Assembly (NCBI RefSeq): GCF_002196855.1
Contig: NZ_NIPW01000004.1
Location: 219,094 to 283,093 of the forward strand
Direction: 5' to 3'
From: Haematobacter genomosp. 1
GTDB lineage: Bacteria > Pseudomonadota > Alphaproteobacteria > Rhodobacterales > Rhodobacteraceae
Length of the DNA: 64,000 bases
Part shown: positions 7,450 to 16,246 of the stretch, in pieces
Layout: every line of letters begins with the position of its first letter
How positions within the stretch are numbered: position 1 is the first letter of the stretch
Notes under the pieces: model-generated
The model's database searches: none
What the model was told of the DNA's origin: nothing
Seen by the model: only the letters and a program-made list of their open reading frames with translations
Made by a program: the position numbers and the translations under genes

Positions 7450-8658
7450 TCAGACCCGCCGCAGCGCCAGAACGGCATTCATGCCCCCGAAAGCGAAGGC
7501 GTTGGATAGCACCACATCCACCTGTGCATCACGCGCGACATTCGGCACCACGTCGAGCGCGCATTCCGGGTCCGGCTCTTCATAGCCGATCGTCGGGGCG
7601 ATGATGCCGTCGCGCAGCGCCATGATGCAGGCCAGTAGTTCCACGGCGCCCGTGCCGCCGATAAGGTGGCCGTGCATGGACTTGGTGGAGGAGATCATCA
7701 GCCGATCCGCGTGATGGCCAAAGACATCGGCAACCGCTGCGCATTCCGTCTTGTCATTCGCCGCCGTTCCGGTGCCATGGGCGTTGATGTAGCCCACCTC
7801 CTCCGGGTTCAGCCGCGCATCGCGCAGCGCACCCAGCATCGCCCGCTCCGCACCGTGCTTGGAGGGCATGACAATATCCGCAGCGTCGGACGTCATCGAA
7901 AATCCGATCACTTCTGCAAGAATATCCGCACCCCGCAGGCGCGCGTGCTCATAGTCTTCAAAGACGAAGACAGCCGCGCCCTCCCCCTGCACCATGCCGC
8001 TGCGGTTGGCGGAGAACGGGCGGCAGGCGTCCTTCGACATCACGCGCAACCCCTCCCATGCCTTGATGCCGCCGAAGCACAGCATGGATTCCGACCCTCC
8101 CGTGACGATGGCCCGCGCGGCACCGGAGCGGATCATCCAGAACGCCGTGCCCATCGCATGGTTGGAGGATGCACAGGCCGTGGCGACCGTGAACGACGGT
8201 CCCTTCAGGTTCCATTCCATCGATACATGGGCGGCGGCTGCGTTGTTCATCAGTTTCGGTACGACGAAGGGATGAACGCGGTTCTTCCCCTCCTCATAGA
8301 CGGCCCGGTAATTCTCGTCCCAGGTGTTCACACCCCCGCCGGCAGTGCCGAGGATGACACCTGCTTCATGGGAAAGCTGGCCCTCGAACACCAGCCCGGA
8401 CTGCCCTATGGCCTGCTTTGCCGCGAGCAGCGTGAACTGGGTGAAGCGGTCATAGAGCGCGATCTGCTGGCGATTGAAGATCGTCTCGGGATCCCAGTCG
8501 TGCACCTGCCCGCCGATACGGATGGACAACCGTTCCTGGTCCCGGAGGGAAAGCGGGCCAATGCCCGAACGTCCCTCCCGAAAGGCCGCCAGCGTCTGGA
8601 CGACATCATGGCCGAGCGCGTTGATCGTTCCCGCCCCGGTGATCGCGACGCGGTTCAT
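7450..8658 (-). CDS. Beta-ketoacyl-ACP synthase II (FabF-like)
   Basis: A protein of 402 residues with a complete condensing-enzyme active site: Cys162 in TACASS, His294 in AHGTGT, and Lys326/His331 in TKSMHGH. FabF-type enzymes condense malonyl-ACP with acyl-ACP to lengthen acyl chains in the cytoplasm. It is not the housekeeping fabF context (no fabG, fabD or acpP). Instead its start overlaps the stop of a private ACP by 4 bases, and an LpxD-like acyltransferase lies upstream in the same unit. I infer a dedicated acyl-chain supply for an envelope lipid. The stop is followed by a hairpin shared with the IalB-family gene. Confidence 0.9.
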   Translation of the reverse strand: MNRVAITGAGTINALGHDVVQTLAAFREGRSGIGPLSLRDQERLSIRIGGQVHDWDPETIFNRQQIALYDRFTQFTLLAAKQAIGQSGLVFEGQLSHEAGVILGTAGGGVNTWDENYRAVYEEGKNRVHPFVVPKLMNNAAAAHVSMEWNLKGPSFTVATACASSNHAMGTAFWMIRSGAARAIVTGGSESMLCFGGIKAWEGLRVMSKDACRPFSANRSGMVQGEGAAVFVFEDYEHARLRGADILAEVIGFSMTSDAADIVMPSKHGAERAMLGALRDARLNPEEVGYINAHGTGTAANDKTECAAVADVFGHHADRLMISSTKSMHGHLIGGTGAVELLACIMALRDGIIAPTIGYEEPDPECALDVVPNVARDAQVDVVLSNAFAFGGMNAVLALRRV

Positions 8659-8924
8659 GCAGTCTTCTGCGTGCGAACCAGCTCCCGCACCGCCGCAACC
8701 ACGGAAGCGACGGAGGAGATATCGAATTCACTGGAGGCCGGATCATTCGCGTTGAAGGGAACGGAGATATCGAACGCCTCTTCTATGGCGAAGATGGCCT
8801 CAACCAGCCCCAGGCTGTCGATCCCCAGGTCAGCGGGCGAACTTTCCAGCGCGACCTCCGAGGGCGCCAGCACCGCCTGTTCTGCAAGGATAGCGACGAC
8901 CGTATCCTGAACATTGTCAGACAT
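8655..8924 (-). CDS. Acyl carrier protein, paralogue dedicated to an envelope cluster
   Basis: A protein of 89 residues with the phosphopantetheine site LGIDSLG, Ser37. It is acidic and ends in a basic tail (RTQKTA). Compared with a normal AcpP the region after helix II is lengthened, with an FNANDPASSEF insertion between the second and third helices. This resembles specialised ACPs such as AcpXL in length more than in sequence. The start at 8924 has GAGGAGG 6 bases upstream; ATG 8930 would touch the Shine-Dalgarno sequence and TTG 8939 would precede it. The stop overlaps the ketosynthase start by 4 bases, implying translational coupling. Confidence 0.9.
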   Translation of the reverse strand: MSDNVQDTVVAILAEQAVLAPSEVALESSPADLGIDSLGLVEAIFAIEEAFDISVPFNANDPASSEFDISSVASVVAAVRELVRTQKTA

Positions 8925-8951
8925 GCGCATCCTCCTCAAAGCCGGGAATTT

Positions 8952-10043
8952 CTACTCGCTGCCGTCCAGCTTTGAAACCCGTTTCTGAAGGTCTGCAAAC
9001 TGTTGAGCCATTCTGGGCAGCCGGCGGACGGCCTTGTTGATCTCGAGCTGCGTCTCCATCTTGACGGCCGGAGTACCCATCAGCACGCGCCCCGCAGGCG
9101 CATTGGTGAAGATCCGCGCAGCACCGCCCGCGATCACGTCGTCTCCGATGAAGATGTTGTCGTTGACGCCCACGCCCCCGCCAAGCACGACACGGTTGCC
9201 GATCTTCACCGATCCCGCCACGCCCACCATGCCGCAGAGCAGGCAATCCTCACCGATCTGGCAATTGTGGCCGACCTGAACGAGGTTGTCGATCTTCGTG
9301 CCATTGCCGACACGCGTGGCGCGGATGGTGCCGCGATCCACGCAGGCGTTGCAGCCGACCTCCACGTCATCGCCGATTTCCACCCCGCCGACGGAGCTGA
9401 TGCGCGTCCATTTCTGAGCATGGATCTCGCCGCGATGGCCGGGCGTCTCGCGTACTTCCTCCACTCCCGATTTCTCTGGCGTGACGAAGGAAAAACCGTC
9501 CCCACCGATCACGCAACCCGGATTGCCGATGAAACGGTCGCCGATGGTAACCCGATGCGCGATGCGGACGCCCGCCTGCAGCAGCGCATCATCCCCGATG
9601 GTACTGCCTTCCCCAACAAAGACCTGCGGCGCAATCCGCGCCCGCGCGCCGATACGCACCCCGCGCCCGATATATGCAAACGGGCCGATGGCCGCGTCGG
9701 CCCCGATCTCCGCCTCGGGGTGAACGTAGGCAAGCGGATGGATGCCCGGCTCGATCCCCGGGCCGGGGTCGAGATAGCCGGTGAGCCGCGACATGGCATA
9801 GCGCGGGCGCGTGACGAAAATCGCCGCGTCGAGACCCAGCGATTCCCAATCCGCATCCGCCCAGAGGATCGCGGCCCGCGCGTGACCCTTTACCAGCCCG
9901 TCGGCGTATTTCGGGTCCATTGCGACGGCCAGCTGATCTGCCCGCGCCTCCTGCGGCTCGGCGACGCCGGAGATACGGATTTCCCCGTCGCCCTCAACCC
10001 GCGCGTCCAGCGCAGCCGCGATTTCCGTGACGGTATGGTCCAT
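8952..10043 (-). CDS. lpxD: LpxD-type UDP-3-O-acyl-glucosamine N-acyltransferase
   Basis: A protein of 363 residues. It has an N-terminal uridine-binding-like domain (1-100), then a left-handed beta helix made of hexapeptide repeats of the I-G-x-x-x-x type from about 105 to 320. The probable catalytic His259 is in VGHN, and a C-terminal helical tail (RRLPRMAQQFADLQKRV) is as in LpxD. LpxD moves a 3-hydroxyacyl chain from ACP to the glucosamine amine in lipid A synthesis. The start at 10043 has GGGGAGA at 7 bases; TTG 10049 is less likely. The usual lpxD neighbours (bamA, fabZ, lpxA) are absent. It sits between an L,D-transpeptidase gene and an ACP gene, so it may be a second paralogue with another acyl donor. 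Confidence 0.85.
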   Translation of the reverse strand: MDHTVTEIAAALDARVEGDGEIRISGVAEPQEARADQLAVAMDPKYADGLVKGHARAAILWADADWESLGLDAAIFVTRPRYAMSRLTGYLDPGPGIEPGIHPLAYVHPEAEIGADAAIGPFAYIGRGVRIGARARIAPQVFVGEGSTIGDDALLQAGVRIAHRVTIGDRFIGNPGCVIGGDGFSFVTPEKSGVEEVRETPGHRGEIHAQKWTRISSVGGVEIGDDVEVGCNACVDRGTIRATRVGNGTKIDNLVQVGHNCQIGEDCLLCGMVGVAGSVKIGNRVVLGGGVGVNDNIFIGDDVIAGGAARIFTNAPAGRVLMGTPAVKMETQLEINKAVRRLPRMAQQFADLQKRVSKLDGSE

Positions 10044-10081
10044 GCGCAAGTCTCCCCGGGCGCCGGTCGCCTGGTCGGGAT

Positions 10082-11776
10082 CTAACCCTGAACGCCCGGC
10101 AGTGCCACCCCAGCCTTTTCCAGAGCCGCGGCGATCTTTCCATCCCGCCCGTAAACATCGGCGCGATAGACGATGTGGCCCTGTTCATCCGAAAAGGCGG
10201 TCCGATAGTCGAGATGGATGGGTACGGGCTCCTTCAGGCGGATGGTCGTCTCCTTGCCGGTGGCCAGCACACGCTGAAACCGGCCCTCCGGGTCGCTCTC
10301 CTGCACGGAGAGAAGCGCATAGGCGAAGTCGAAAGGATCGGCCAGCCGGATGCAACCGTGGGAAAAGGCCCTGACATCCTTGCCGAACAAGGATTTCGAA
10401 GGTGTATCATGCAGATAGATGTTATACCTGTTGGGGAACATGAACTTCACCAATCCCAGCGCATTGTCATCTCCCGGTGCTTGCCGGATGCGGTACGGGA
10501 AGTTCTGGGGTGTGAACTGGGTGAAGTCCACGGCATCCCGCGGGATCACATTGCCCGCCCTGTCCACCACGTCCAGATGCGCAACGGCGTTGGGGTTCTT
10601 CTGCAACTTCGGCAGATACTCCCTGATGGAGATGGAGCGCGGCACGTTCCAGCGCGGATTGACCACCATGAATTGCATCATGTCGGAGAATTCCGGCGTT
10701 TCATGATCCGGCTCGGCCTTGCCGACCACGGAACGAGTGGAGAAGGTCACGCGGCCATTTTCAACGATCTTCACCTGAAAGTCGGCGATATTGACCCAGA
10801 TATGCCGCCGCCCCCGGTCGAAGTTCGACCATCTTTCACGCTCCAACGCGGCGAGAACGGCTGAAAGCTTGCCGGTGGAATTCCGGTTGAGTTCCTGCAA
10901 CGTGACACGTCCCGCGACTCCATCGGCGTTGAGGCCGCGGTCCTGCTGAAAGCGCTTCACCGCCTCCCGAAGCCGCGCATCATAGCTCTGCCCGTCGCCC
11001 GCCGGATAACCCAGGACCGTCAACCGGTGCGCCAGCGCAACGACATCCGGCCCAGCCTGCCCGGGCTTCAGTACATCCGCGGTGATGACGGGACCGGATG
11101 GGTGGGAAAGCATCGCCTCCAGACGGGCTTTTTCCCGGAGCAGCGCGGCATATTCGGCACTGTGCGGGGGGAGCGACGCAAGGAACCGCGCGGGCGCCTC
11201 GGCGGCGATGCCCTCCATCAAGTCCAGCACCTCGGGGCGGTGCACCTGCCGGACGATGCCGGGGTCGATCCGCGCGGGCGTCAGCACCCCACTGCTCACA
11301 TCCCGCGCATAGGACAGGAAGGCACGGGTCATCGCGGCCTCCAGCAGACCCCGGTCACGCTCGCCCAGCACTTCGTGAAACTGCCGCACCAGCCCTTCGG
11401 CATCATAGCGCCGCTCCGGCAGGCCCTGCGCCCCGGCCTCCGCCAGCGCACCGAAGAAGGCGGCCCGCCGCGGTGCATCCTCTCCCCCCGTCCAGACCGG
11501 GGCCCAGTCCCGCCGCGCGTAGAAACCGACAAGCGTCTCATCCCCCGCCAATGCATCGGACAGGGTGCGGGCAAAGACGGTCGAGGGCACGGGCAGCAAT
11601 TCAGCCGGCGGCTCGAGCGGCGACATCGCCACCGGCGCTCCGGGCAGGACTACGGGCGTGACCATTGCCTCCTGGGCGAATGCGGGCGAGAGCGCGGCGC
11701 ACAACCAGAGCGCGACCATCGCGGAGCGGCCCGACGCCCCCCTGCGACCCAAGGCGAAGCAGGTTGCGCGGTTCAT
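10082..11776 (-). CDS. L,D-transpeptidase, YcbB/LdtD type
   Basis: A protein of 564 residues. A signal peptide lies at residues 1-35 (VALWLCAALSPAFA). A helical N-terminal region precedes a peptidoglycan-binding segment (about 238-297, QAGPDVVALAHRL to VTLQELN). The YkuD catalytic domain follows at about 325-500, with the active-site Cys475 in SHGCIRL. The enzyme makes 3-3 crosslinks in periplasmic peptidoglycan. I start at ATG 11776, preceded by GAGGGG 6 bases upstream, since an earlier in-frame start would bury the signal peptide. The lpxD-acp-ketosynthase genes follow after 38 bases. A DUF882 protein gene is divergent. This LdtD/YcbK-type pairing also exists in Escherichia coli as ycbB-ycbK. 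Confidence 0.9.
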   Translation of the reverse strand: MNRATCFALGRRGASGRSAMVALWLCAALSPAFAQEAMVTPVVLPGAPVAMSPLEPPAELLPVPSTVFARTLSDALAGDETLVGFYARRDWAPVWTGGEDAPRRAAFFGALAEAGAQGLPERRYDAEGLVRQFHEVLGERDRGLLEAAMTRAFLSYARDVSSGVLTPARIDPGIVRQVHRPEVLDLMEGIAAEAPARFLASLPPHSAEYAALLREKARLEAMLSHPSGPVITADVLKPGQAGPDVVALAHRLTVLGYPAGDGQSYDARLREAVKRFQQDRGLNADGVAGRVTLQELNRNSTGKLSAVLAALERERWSNFDRGRRHIWVNIADFQVKIVENGRVTFSTRSVVGKAEPDHETPEFSDMMQFMVVNPRWNVPRSISIREYLPKLQKNPNAVAHLDVVDRAGNVIPRDAVDFTQFTPQNFPYRIRQAPGDDNALGLVKFMFPNRYNIYLHDTPSKSLFGKDVRAFSHGCIRLADPFDFAYALLSVQESDPEGRFQRVLATGKETTIRLKEPVPIHLDYRTAFSDEQGHIVYRADVYGRDGKIAAALEKAGVALPGVQG

Positions 11777-12078
11777 GGCTGGCCCCTCGTTATACGGCTC
11801 TTGAAACCACATGCGGGGAAATCGCGGCCGCTGTCCACCGCCTGCCCCGTCCAACCCCGCACCTGTCACGGAAAAGCCATAGGCCAGACCTCGCGCGCCC
11901 TCTGGCCGACCGCCGGGAGGATTCCGGCGGCATTCCGCCGATGGTTGAAAAACCCGCCCGTGCTCGCGGAACTACAGCTTGGTCGATAGCACGGATGATG
12001 CCATAAAACGCTGGCTGGCAACGACCGGCGGCAGCGGCGCAAGACCGCGGTATTCAACAACGAGCGACGGGACAGGCA
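11777..12078. other. Divergent intergenic region, no gene seen
   Basis: 302 bases between the L,D-transpeptidase and the DUF882 protein gene. It must hold both promoters. I see short GC-rich inverted repeats (CGGCGG/CCGCCG near 11931-11946) but no convincing hexamer pair or operator. Confidence 0.4.
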
Positions 12079-12648
12079 ATGAGCGACATCGAGCCGAAAG
12101 GCATTTCGCGGCGCGGCCTTATGCGCGTCTTCGCGGCGACCACGCTGGTCGCGGCGCCTACTTACGCCAACGCCTTCGGCTTTTTGCGGGGCGCGGGCGA
12201 CGTGCGGCGAATCAGCATGTATTCCGGCCGCACCGGGGAAAGCATCGACACGATCTATTGGGTCGAGGGGCAGTATGTTCCCGAAGCGCTGGCGGAAATC
12301 ACGCATTTCATGCGCGACTGGCGTAACAACCAGAAGATCACCATCGACCCGCGCAACGTGGACATCATGGCCGCGTCGCACCGGCTGATGGACGTGTCAG
12401 AGCCCTACATGCTGCTCTCCGGCTACCGTTCGCCGCAGACCAACAACATGTTGCGGCGGCAGAGCAGCGGCGTGGCAAAGAACTCCCTTCATCTCAAGGG
12501 AATGGCGGCGGACCTACGGCTCAAGTCCCGTTCCGTCTCCCAGATGGCGCGCGCGGCGAAAGCCTGTGCGGCTGGCGGCGTCGGCACCTACTCCCGCTCC
12601 AACTTCGTCCATATGGATTGCGGAACGGTGCGCACCTGGGGCGCCTGA
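12079..12648 (+). CDS. DUF882 (YcbK-like) Tat-exported peptidoglycan peptidase-like protein
   Basis: A protein of 189 residues. The N-terminus has a twin-arginine signal (SRRGLMRVF at residues 10-18, then AATTLVAAPTYANA). The DUF882 domain resembles zinc D-Ala-D-Ala peptidases of the M15 type. SGYRS is near 115, the HLKGMAADL stretch supplies His and Asp metal ligands, and FVHMDCG near the C-terminus supplies the last His. A periplasmic role in murein trimming is inferred. It is divergent from the L,D-transpeptidase and is followed by a good intrinsic terminator. Confidence 0.87.
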   Translation: MSDIEPKGISRRGLMRVFAATTLVAAPTYANAFGFLRGAGDVRRISMYSGRTGESIDTIYWVEGQYVPEALAEITHFMRDWRNNQKITIDPRNVDIMAASHRLMDVSEPYMLLSGYRSPQTNNMLRRQSSGVAKNSLHLKGMAADLRLKSRSVSQMARAAKACAAGGVGTYSRSNFVHMDCGTVRTWGA

Positions 12649-12668
12649 CACCGATCCTGTCGACAGAA

Positions 12669-12711
12669 CGATGCGCCGGCGGCCCCACGGGTGCGCCGGC
12701 ATCGTCTTTTT
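12669..12711 (+). terminator. Intrinsic terminator of the DUF882 gene
   Basis: CGAT, a 2-base bulge and GCCGGCG pair with CGCCGGC-ATCG (12694-12704), and TCTTTTT follows. A GC-rich stem with a following T-run is a classical intrinsic terminator. It also separates this gene from the convergent aroB. Confidence 0.65.
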
Positions 12712-12757
12712 CGTCGCCTGGTCGGCCCACCCGTCGTTGCGGCCTGCTCCGCCCCGT

Positions 12758-13867
12758 TCAGCGCGGCAGTTCGTCGGCGATGAGGCGCGTGACCACGGCA
12801 GGATCTATATCGTCGGCAACGAAAGCCCGCCCGATATCGTGGGCGAGGATGAACCGCAGCCGACCGTCCACCACCTTCTTGTCCTGACCCATGAGAGTGA
12901 CCAGCCGTTCGGCCCCCGGCAGTTCGCCCGGAATGTCGGACAGCGACGTCTTCATCCCCATCGCCTGAAGATGGGCGCGCACCCGCCCCGGCAGCTCCTG
13001 CGCGCAAAGGCCGAGTCGCGCAGACAGGTCGAAGGCCAGTGCACAGCCGATGGCCACCGCCTCGCCATGCAGCAGCCGGTCGGAATAACCGGTCGCGGCC
13101 TCGAGCGCATGGGCGAAGGTATGCCCGAGGTTCAGCAGCGCACGGTCTCCCTCCTCCGTCTCGTCACGCTCCACGATGCGGGCTTTCATCTCCACCGACC
13201 GGACGACCGCCTTTTGCCGGAGGGCGCGATCACCGGCGGCGAGACGGGTGCCCTCCACCTCCAGCCAGTCAAAGAAGATCGGATCGCCGAGAAGGCCGTA
13301 TTTCACCACCTCGCCATAGCCGGCCAGAAAGTCCCGCGGAGGCAGCGTCGCCAGCGCACCGGTATCGGCAAGGACGAGGCTCGGCTGGTGGAAGGCGCCG
13401 ACAAGGTTCTTGCCCTGCACCGTGTTGATCCCGGTCTTGCCGCCCACCGAGCTGTCCACCTGCGCCAGCAGCGACGTCGGGATCTGCACGAAACGCACGC
13501 CCCGGCGCAGCACGGCGGCGGCGAAGCCCGCCAGATCGCCGATGACCCCACCGCCAAGCGCGATGACAATGTCCCGCCGCTCCACCTTCGCCTCAAGCAG
13601 CCACTCCACGGCGCGGGTGAACTGCGGCCAGCCCTTGGTCGATTCGCCGGGAGGGAGTATGAGCGAGGTCATCTCGATCCCGGCTTTGGCCAAGCCCTGC
13701 CCCAGCGTCTCCAGATGCAGCGCCGCCACGTTTTCGTCCGTGATGACCGCCACGCGGGGGCGACGGAGGAGATCCCAGATCTCCTCACCCGCCCGGGCGA
13801 TGAGACCGCCTCCGATTCGCACCTCATAGGCGCGATCACCGAGATCGACGTGAACGGTTTCCATCAT
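12758..13867 (-). CDS. aroB: 3-dehydroquinate synthase
   Basis: A protein of 369 residues, the normal length. It converts DAHP to 3-dehydroquinate, step 2 of the shikimate pathway, using NAD and a divalent metal. Visible motifs are the NAD-binding ALGGGVIGDLAGFAAA, the QIPTSLLAQVDSSVGGKTGIN stretch, and metal ligands in GYGEVVKYG, NLGHTFAHALE and HGEAVAIG. The start overlaps the aroK stop by 4 bases (ATGA), so aroK-aroB is one translationally coupled operon. The class II DAHP synthase, step 1, lies at 33494 in the same window. Confidence 0.97.
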   Translation of the reverse strand: MMETVHVDLGDRAYEVRIGGGLIARAGEEIWDLLRRPRVAVITDENVAALHLETLGQGLAKAGIEMTSLILPPGESTKGWPQFTRAVEWLLEAKVERRDIVIALGGGVIGDLAGFAAAVLRRGVRFVQIPTSLLAQVDSSVGGKTGINTVQGKNLVGAFHQPSLVLADTGALATLPPRDFLAGYGEVVKYGLLGDPIFFDWLEVEGTRLAAGDRALRQKAVVRSVEMKARIVERDETEEGDRALLNLGHTFAHALEAATGYSDRLLHGEAVAIGCALAFDLSARLGLCAQELPGRVRAHLQAMGMKTSLSDIPGELPGAERLVTLMGQDKKVVDGRLRFILAHDIGRAFVADDIDPAVVTRLIADELPR

Positions 13868-14412
13868 TTCCTCTGCAAAACGTCGGGACGGGTCGCAAGC
13901 GCTTCGATCAACCGTCCGGTCATGTCCTCGATGGAGCGGCCCTGCGCGCTTTCCACCATCAGCTCCGCCTGTGCGTAATGCGGCTCGCGCGCGCGATGCA
14001 TCTCACCCAGGGTGGCCCGCGGATCAGCGGTCCGCAGCAGCGGACGATGCGTCCGGTGCCGCACGCGCGACCAGAGCAGATCGGCGTCCGCCTTCAGCCA
14101 GACCGACACGGCGCGCTCCGCAATCACCCGGCGATTCTCCTCCGACAGAAAGGCCCCGCCCCCTGTGGAAAGCACACCCGCGGGGCGTTCATCTATGAGG
14201 CGGCCGATCACCTGCGATTCCTTCCTGCGAAAGAACGGCTCCCCGTCACGCTCGAATATCTCCGCGATGGTCCGGTCGGCCGCTTTCACGATCTCCTCGT
14301 CCGAATCGCGGAACCGGACCCCGAGCGCACGCGCCAGAGACTGGCCGACCGCCGTCTTCCCCGCGCCCATCATGCCGACGAGCACCACCGTCTTGTTGAG
14401 CCGCCAGGTCAC
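13864..14412 (-). CDS. aroK: Shikimate kinase
   Basis: A protein of 182 residues that phosphorylates shikimate with ATP. The Walker A motif GMMGAGKT is at residues 12-19. Then come DSDEEIV, the substrate-binding FRRKE segment, the STGGGAFL motif with GGG, and a late RxxLY-like RHRTHRPLL segment. The start is GTG 14412 with GGAAGG 7 bases upstream; the frame is open upstream but has no family similarity there. The stop overlaps the aroB start. It is divergent from the small membrane protein gene at 14581. Confidence 0.94.
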   Translation of the reverse strand: MTWRLNKTVVLVGMMGAGKTAVGQSLARALGVRFRDSDEEIVKAADRTIAEIFERDGEPFFRRKESQVIGRLIDERPAGVLSTGGGAFLSEENRRVIAERAVSVWLKADADLLWSRVRHRTHRPLLRTADPRATLGEMHRAREPHYAQAELMVESAQGRSIEDMTGRLIEALATRPDVLQRK

Positions 14413-14580
14413 TCCCCCGCCTTCCGCGTTCCCGTATTCCGCCTCACGAAATCTTTGCGCCTGAATGGCGTGAACTCGCGCGGAAAGCCAGTTATAATCC
14501 GCATCAACCCGGCATAAGACCGGGCGCATAGCCGGATCCGCCCCCGGATCGGCGCCGGACGAGAGCAGGAACAGAATCCC

Positions 14581-14718
14581 ATGACCATCCTTCTGAAGAC
14601 CGTCGCGGTCATCCTCATCCTCGGCTTTCTCGGCCTCGTCGGCTGGTCCTACCTGCCGGGATCGCTGACCCCGTTGCAGGCACAGGTCACACAGCCGGTG
14701 ACGCTGAATGTCGATTGA
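14581..14718 (+). CDS. Small single-span membrane protein, 45 residues
   Basis: A short frame reading MTILLKTVAVILILGFLGLV, then a polar tail ending in TLNVD. One hydrophobic helix spans about residues 3-22; the rest would be periplasmic or cytoplasmic. CAGGAAC lies upstream at a workable distance. Its stop overlaps the start of the next gene by 11 bases in another frame, so translation is probably coupled. The overlap, the ribosome binding site and the clean hydrophobic profile support it being real. The function is unknown. Confidence 0.6.
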   Translation: MTILLKTVAVILILGFLGLVGWSYLPGSLTPLQAQVTQPVTLNVD

Positions 14719-16246
14719 GATACGGCGCCTGCCGCTCATCGCCATGCTTGCCCTGACGGCAGCGCTTCCCGCCCGGGCAGAGCAGCCGCTCTCGGCGATC
14801 GACTGGCTCTCCCAGAGCGTCTCCCGTCCGCCGGCTCCGCCCGTGACCGATCAGCCCCGGCCCGCGGCTCCGGTGGAGATCGGCGTCGCGCCGCTGCCGG
14901 GCACCAATGCCGACGCCGCCGGTCTGGTCGATGCGGATCGGGCGGAACTGCCGCGGGATTTCTGGGGGATCACACCCTCCGCCGAACTCGCGCGGTTGAT
15001 CGCGGCCCAGCCGGTCGATGCGCTGCCGGCCGCGAATGAGACGTTGTTCCGCATCCTTCTGGCCGAGCTGAACCCGCCGGTCGATTCCGATGGCAACGCG
15101 GCGCTGTTCCTTGCCCGGATCGACAAGCTGATGGACCTCGGCGCGACGGAGCAGGCGCTGGCCTTGCTCGACCGCGAAGGCGCCGATACGCCGCAGAGCT
15201 TCCGCCGCTGGTTCGAGCTTTCGTTGCTGGCAGGACAGGAGGACCGTACCTGCCCGGAGATGCTGAGCCACCCTTCGCTCGCGCCGGGGCTGGCCGCGCG
15301 TGTCTTTTGCCTCGGTCGCGGGGAGGACTGGGCCGCAGCGATGACCACGTTGCAGGCGGGCCTCGCGCTGGGGGAGATCGACGCCTATGACGGAGAGCTG
15401 CTGACCCGTTTCCTCGAACCGGAAATGGCAGAGGAAAGCGCCCCGCTCGCGCCGCCCTCCCGCCCGACGCCGCTGCAATGGCGGCTGTTCGAGGCGGTGG
15501 GCGAGGCCATCCCCTCCGGCTCGCTGCCGCTGGCCTTCGCCACCGCCGATCTGCGCAACAACACCGGATGGAAGGCGCGTATCGAGGCCGGCGAGCGTCT
15601 CGCCCGGACGGGTGCGCTCGACCCGAATGCCCTCCATGGCCTTTACACGGAGCAGCGCGCCGCGGCCTCCGGCGGGGTCTGGGACCGGGTGCGGATCGTG
15701 CAGCAGCTCGACACCGCCCTCACGGAAGCCGAGGCAGGCGATACCGGCCCGCTCTCGCTCATTCTTCCGCAGGGGTGGGATCTGCTTGCGCAGAGCGAGC
15801 TGGAGGTGCCGCTGTCCGCCATGTTCGGCGACCGCGTGGTTGCCCTGACACTGGAGGGCGAGGCTGCGGCGACGGCTTACCGCATGGGCCTGCTCACCGA
15901 TGCCTATGCCAAGAACGCCCGGGTCCGCGCGCCGGACGGCGCAATGGAGGCTTTCCTGAAAGGCGTGGCCGCGGGCAGCCTGCGTGGTGTCGTCCCGCCG
16001 GACCGTATGGCGGGCGCGGTCCGCGACGGGCTGCGCGCCGACGCGGTTCCCGCCGACCTGAAGGGGATGCTCGATTGGCAAAGGCGCGGCGAGGCCGTGA
16101 TGAATGCCCTCCTGCGGGTTCGCGCGGGGGCGAGCGGCGATCTTCGGGCGGTAACGGAAGGGTTGGCCACGCTCCGCGCCGTGGGGTTGGAGGACGACGC
16201 GCGGCGGATCGGGCTGCAGCTCATTCTGCTGGATCGCCGGGGATGA
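14708..16246 (+). CDS. Exported protein of unknown function, upstream of xerD
   Basis: A protein of 512 residues. A Sec signal peptide (LPLIAMLALTAALPARA, cleavage after residue 24) precedes a Pro/Ala-rich linker to about residue 60. The remainder is helical, rich in Ala, Leu, Arg and Glu, like alpha-solenoid or TPR-type repeats, with two cysteines near residues 178 and 200. I recognise no catalytic motif. It overlaps the 45-residue protein upstream and the xerD start downstream (ATGA), giving a three-gene unit. A periplasmic scaffold or assembly role is possible but not shown. Confidence 0.75.
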   Translation: MSIEIRRLPLIAMLALTAALPARAEQPLSAIDWLSQSVSRPPAPPVTDQPRPAAPVEIGVAPLPGTNADAAGLVDADRAELPRDFWGITPSAELARLIAAQPVDALPAANETLFRILLAELNPPVDSDGNAALFLARIDKLMDLGATEQALALLDREGADTPQSFRRWFELSLLAGQEDRTCPEMLSHPSLAPGLAARVFCLGRGEDWAAAMTTLQAGLALGEIDAYDGELLTRFLEPEMAEESAPLAPPSRPTPLQWRLFEAVGEAIPSGSLPLAFATADLRNNTGWKARIEAGERLARTGALDPNALHGLYTEQRAAASGGVWDRVRIVQQLDTALTEAEAGDTGPLSLILPQGWDLLAQSELEVPLSAMFGDRVVALTLEGEAAATAYRMGLLTDAYAKNARVRAPDGAMEAFLKGVAAGSLRGVVPPDRMAGAVRDGLRADAVPADLKGMLDWQRRGEAVMNALLRVRAGASGDLRAVTEGLATLRAVGLEDDARRIGLQLILLDRRG

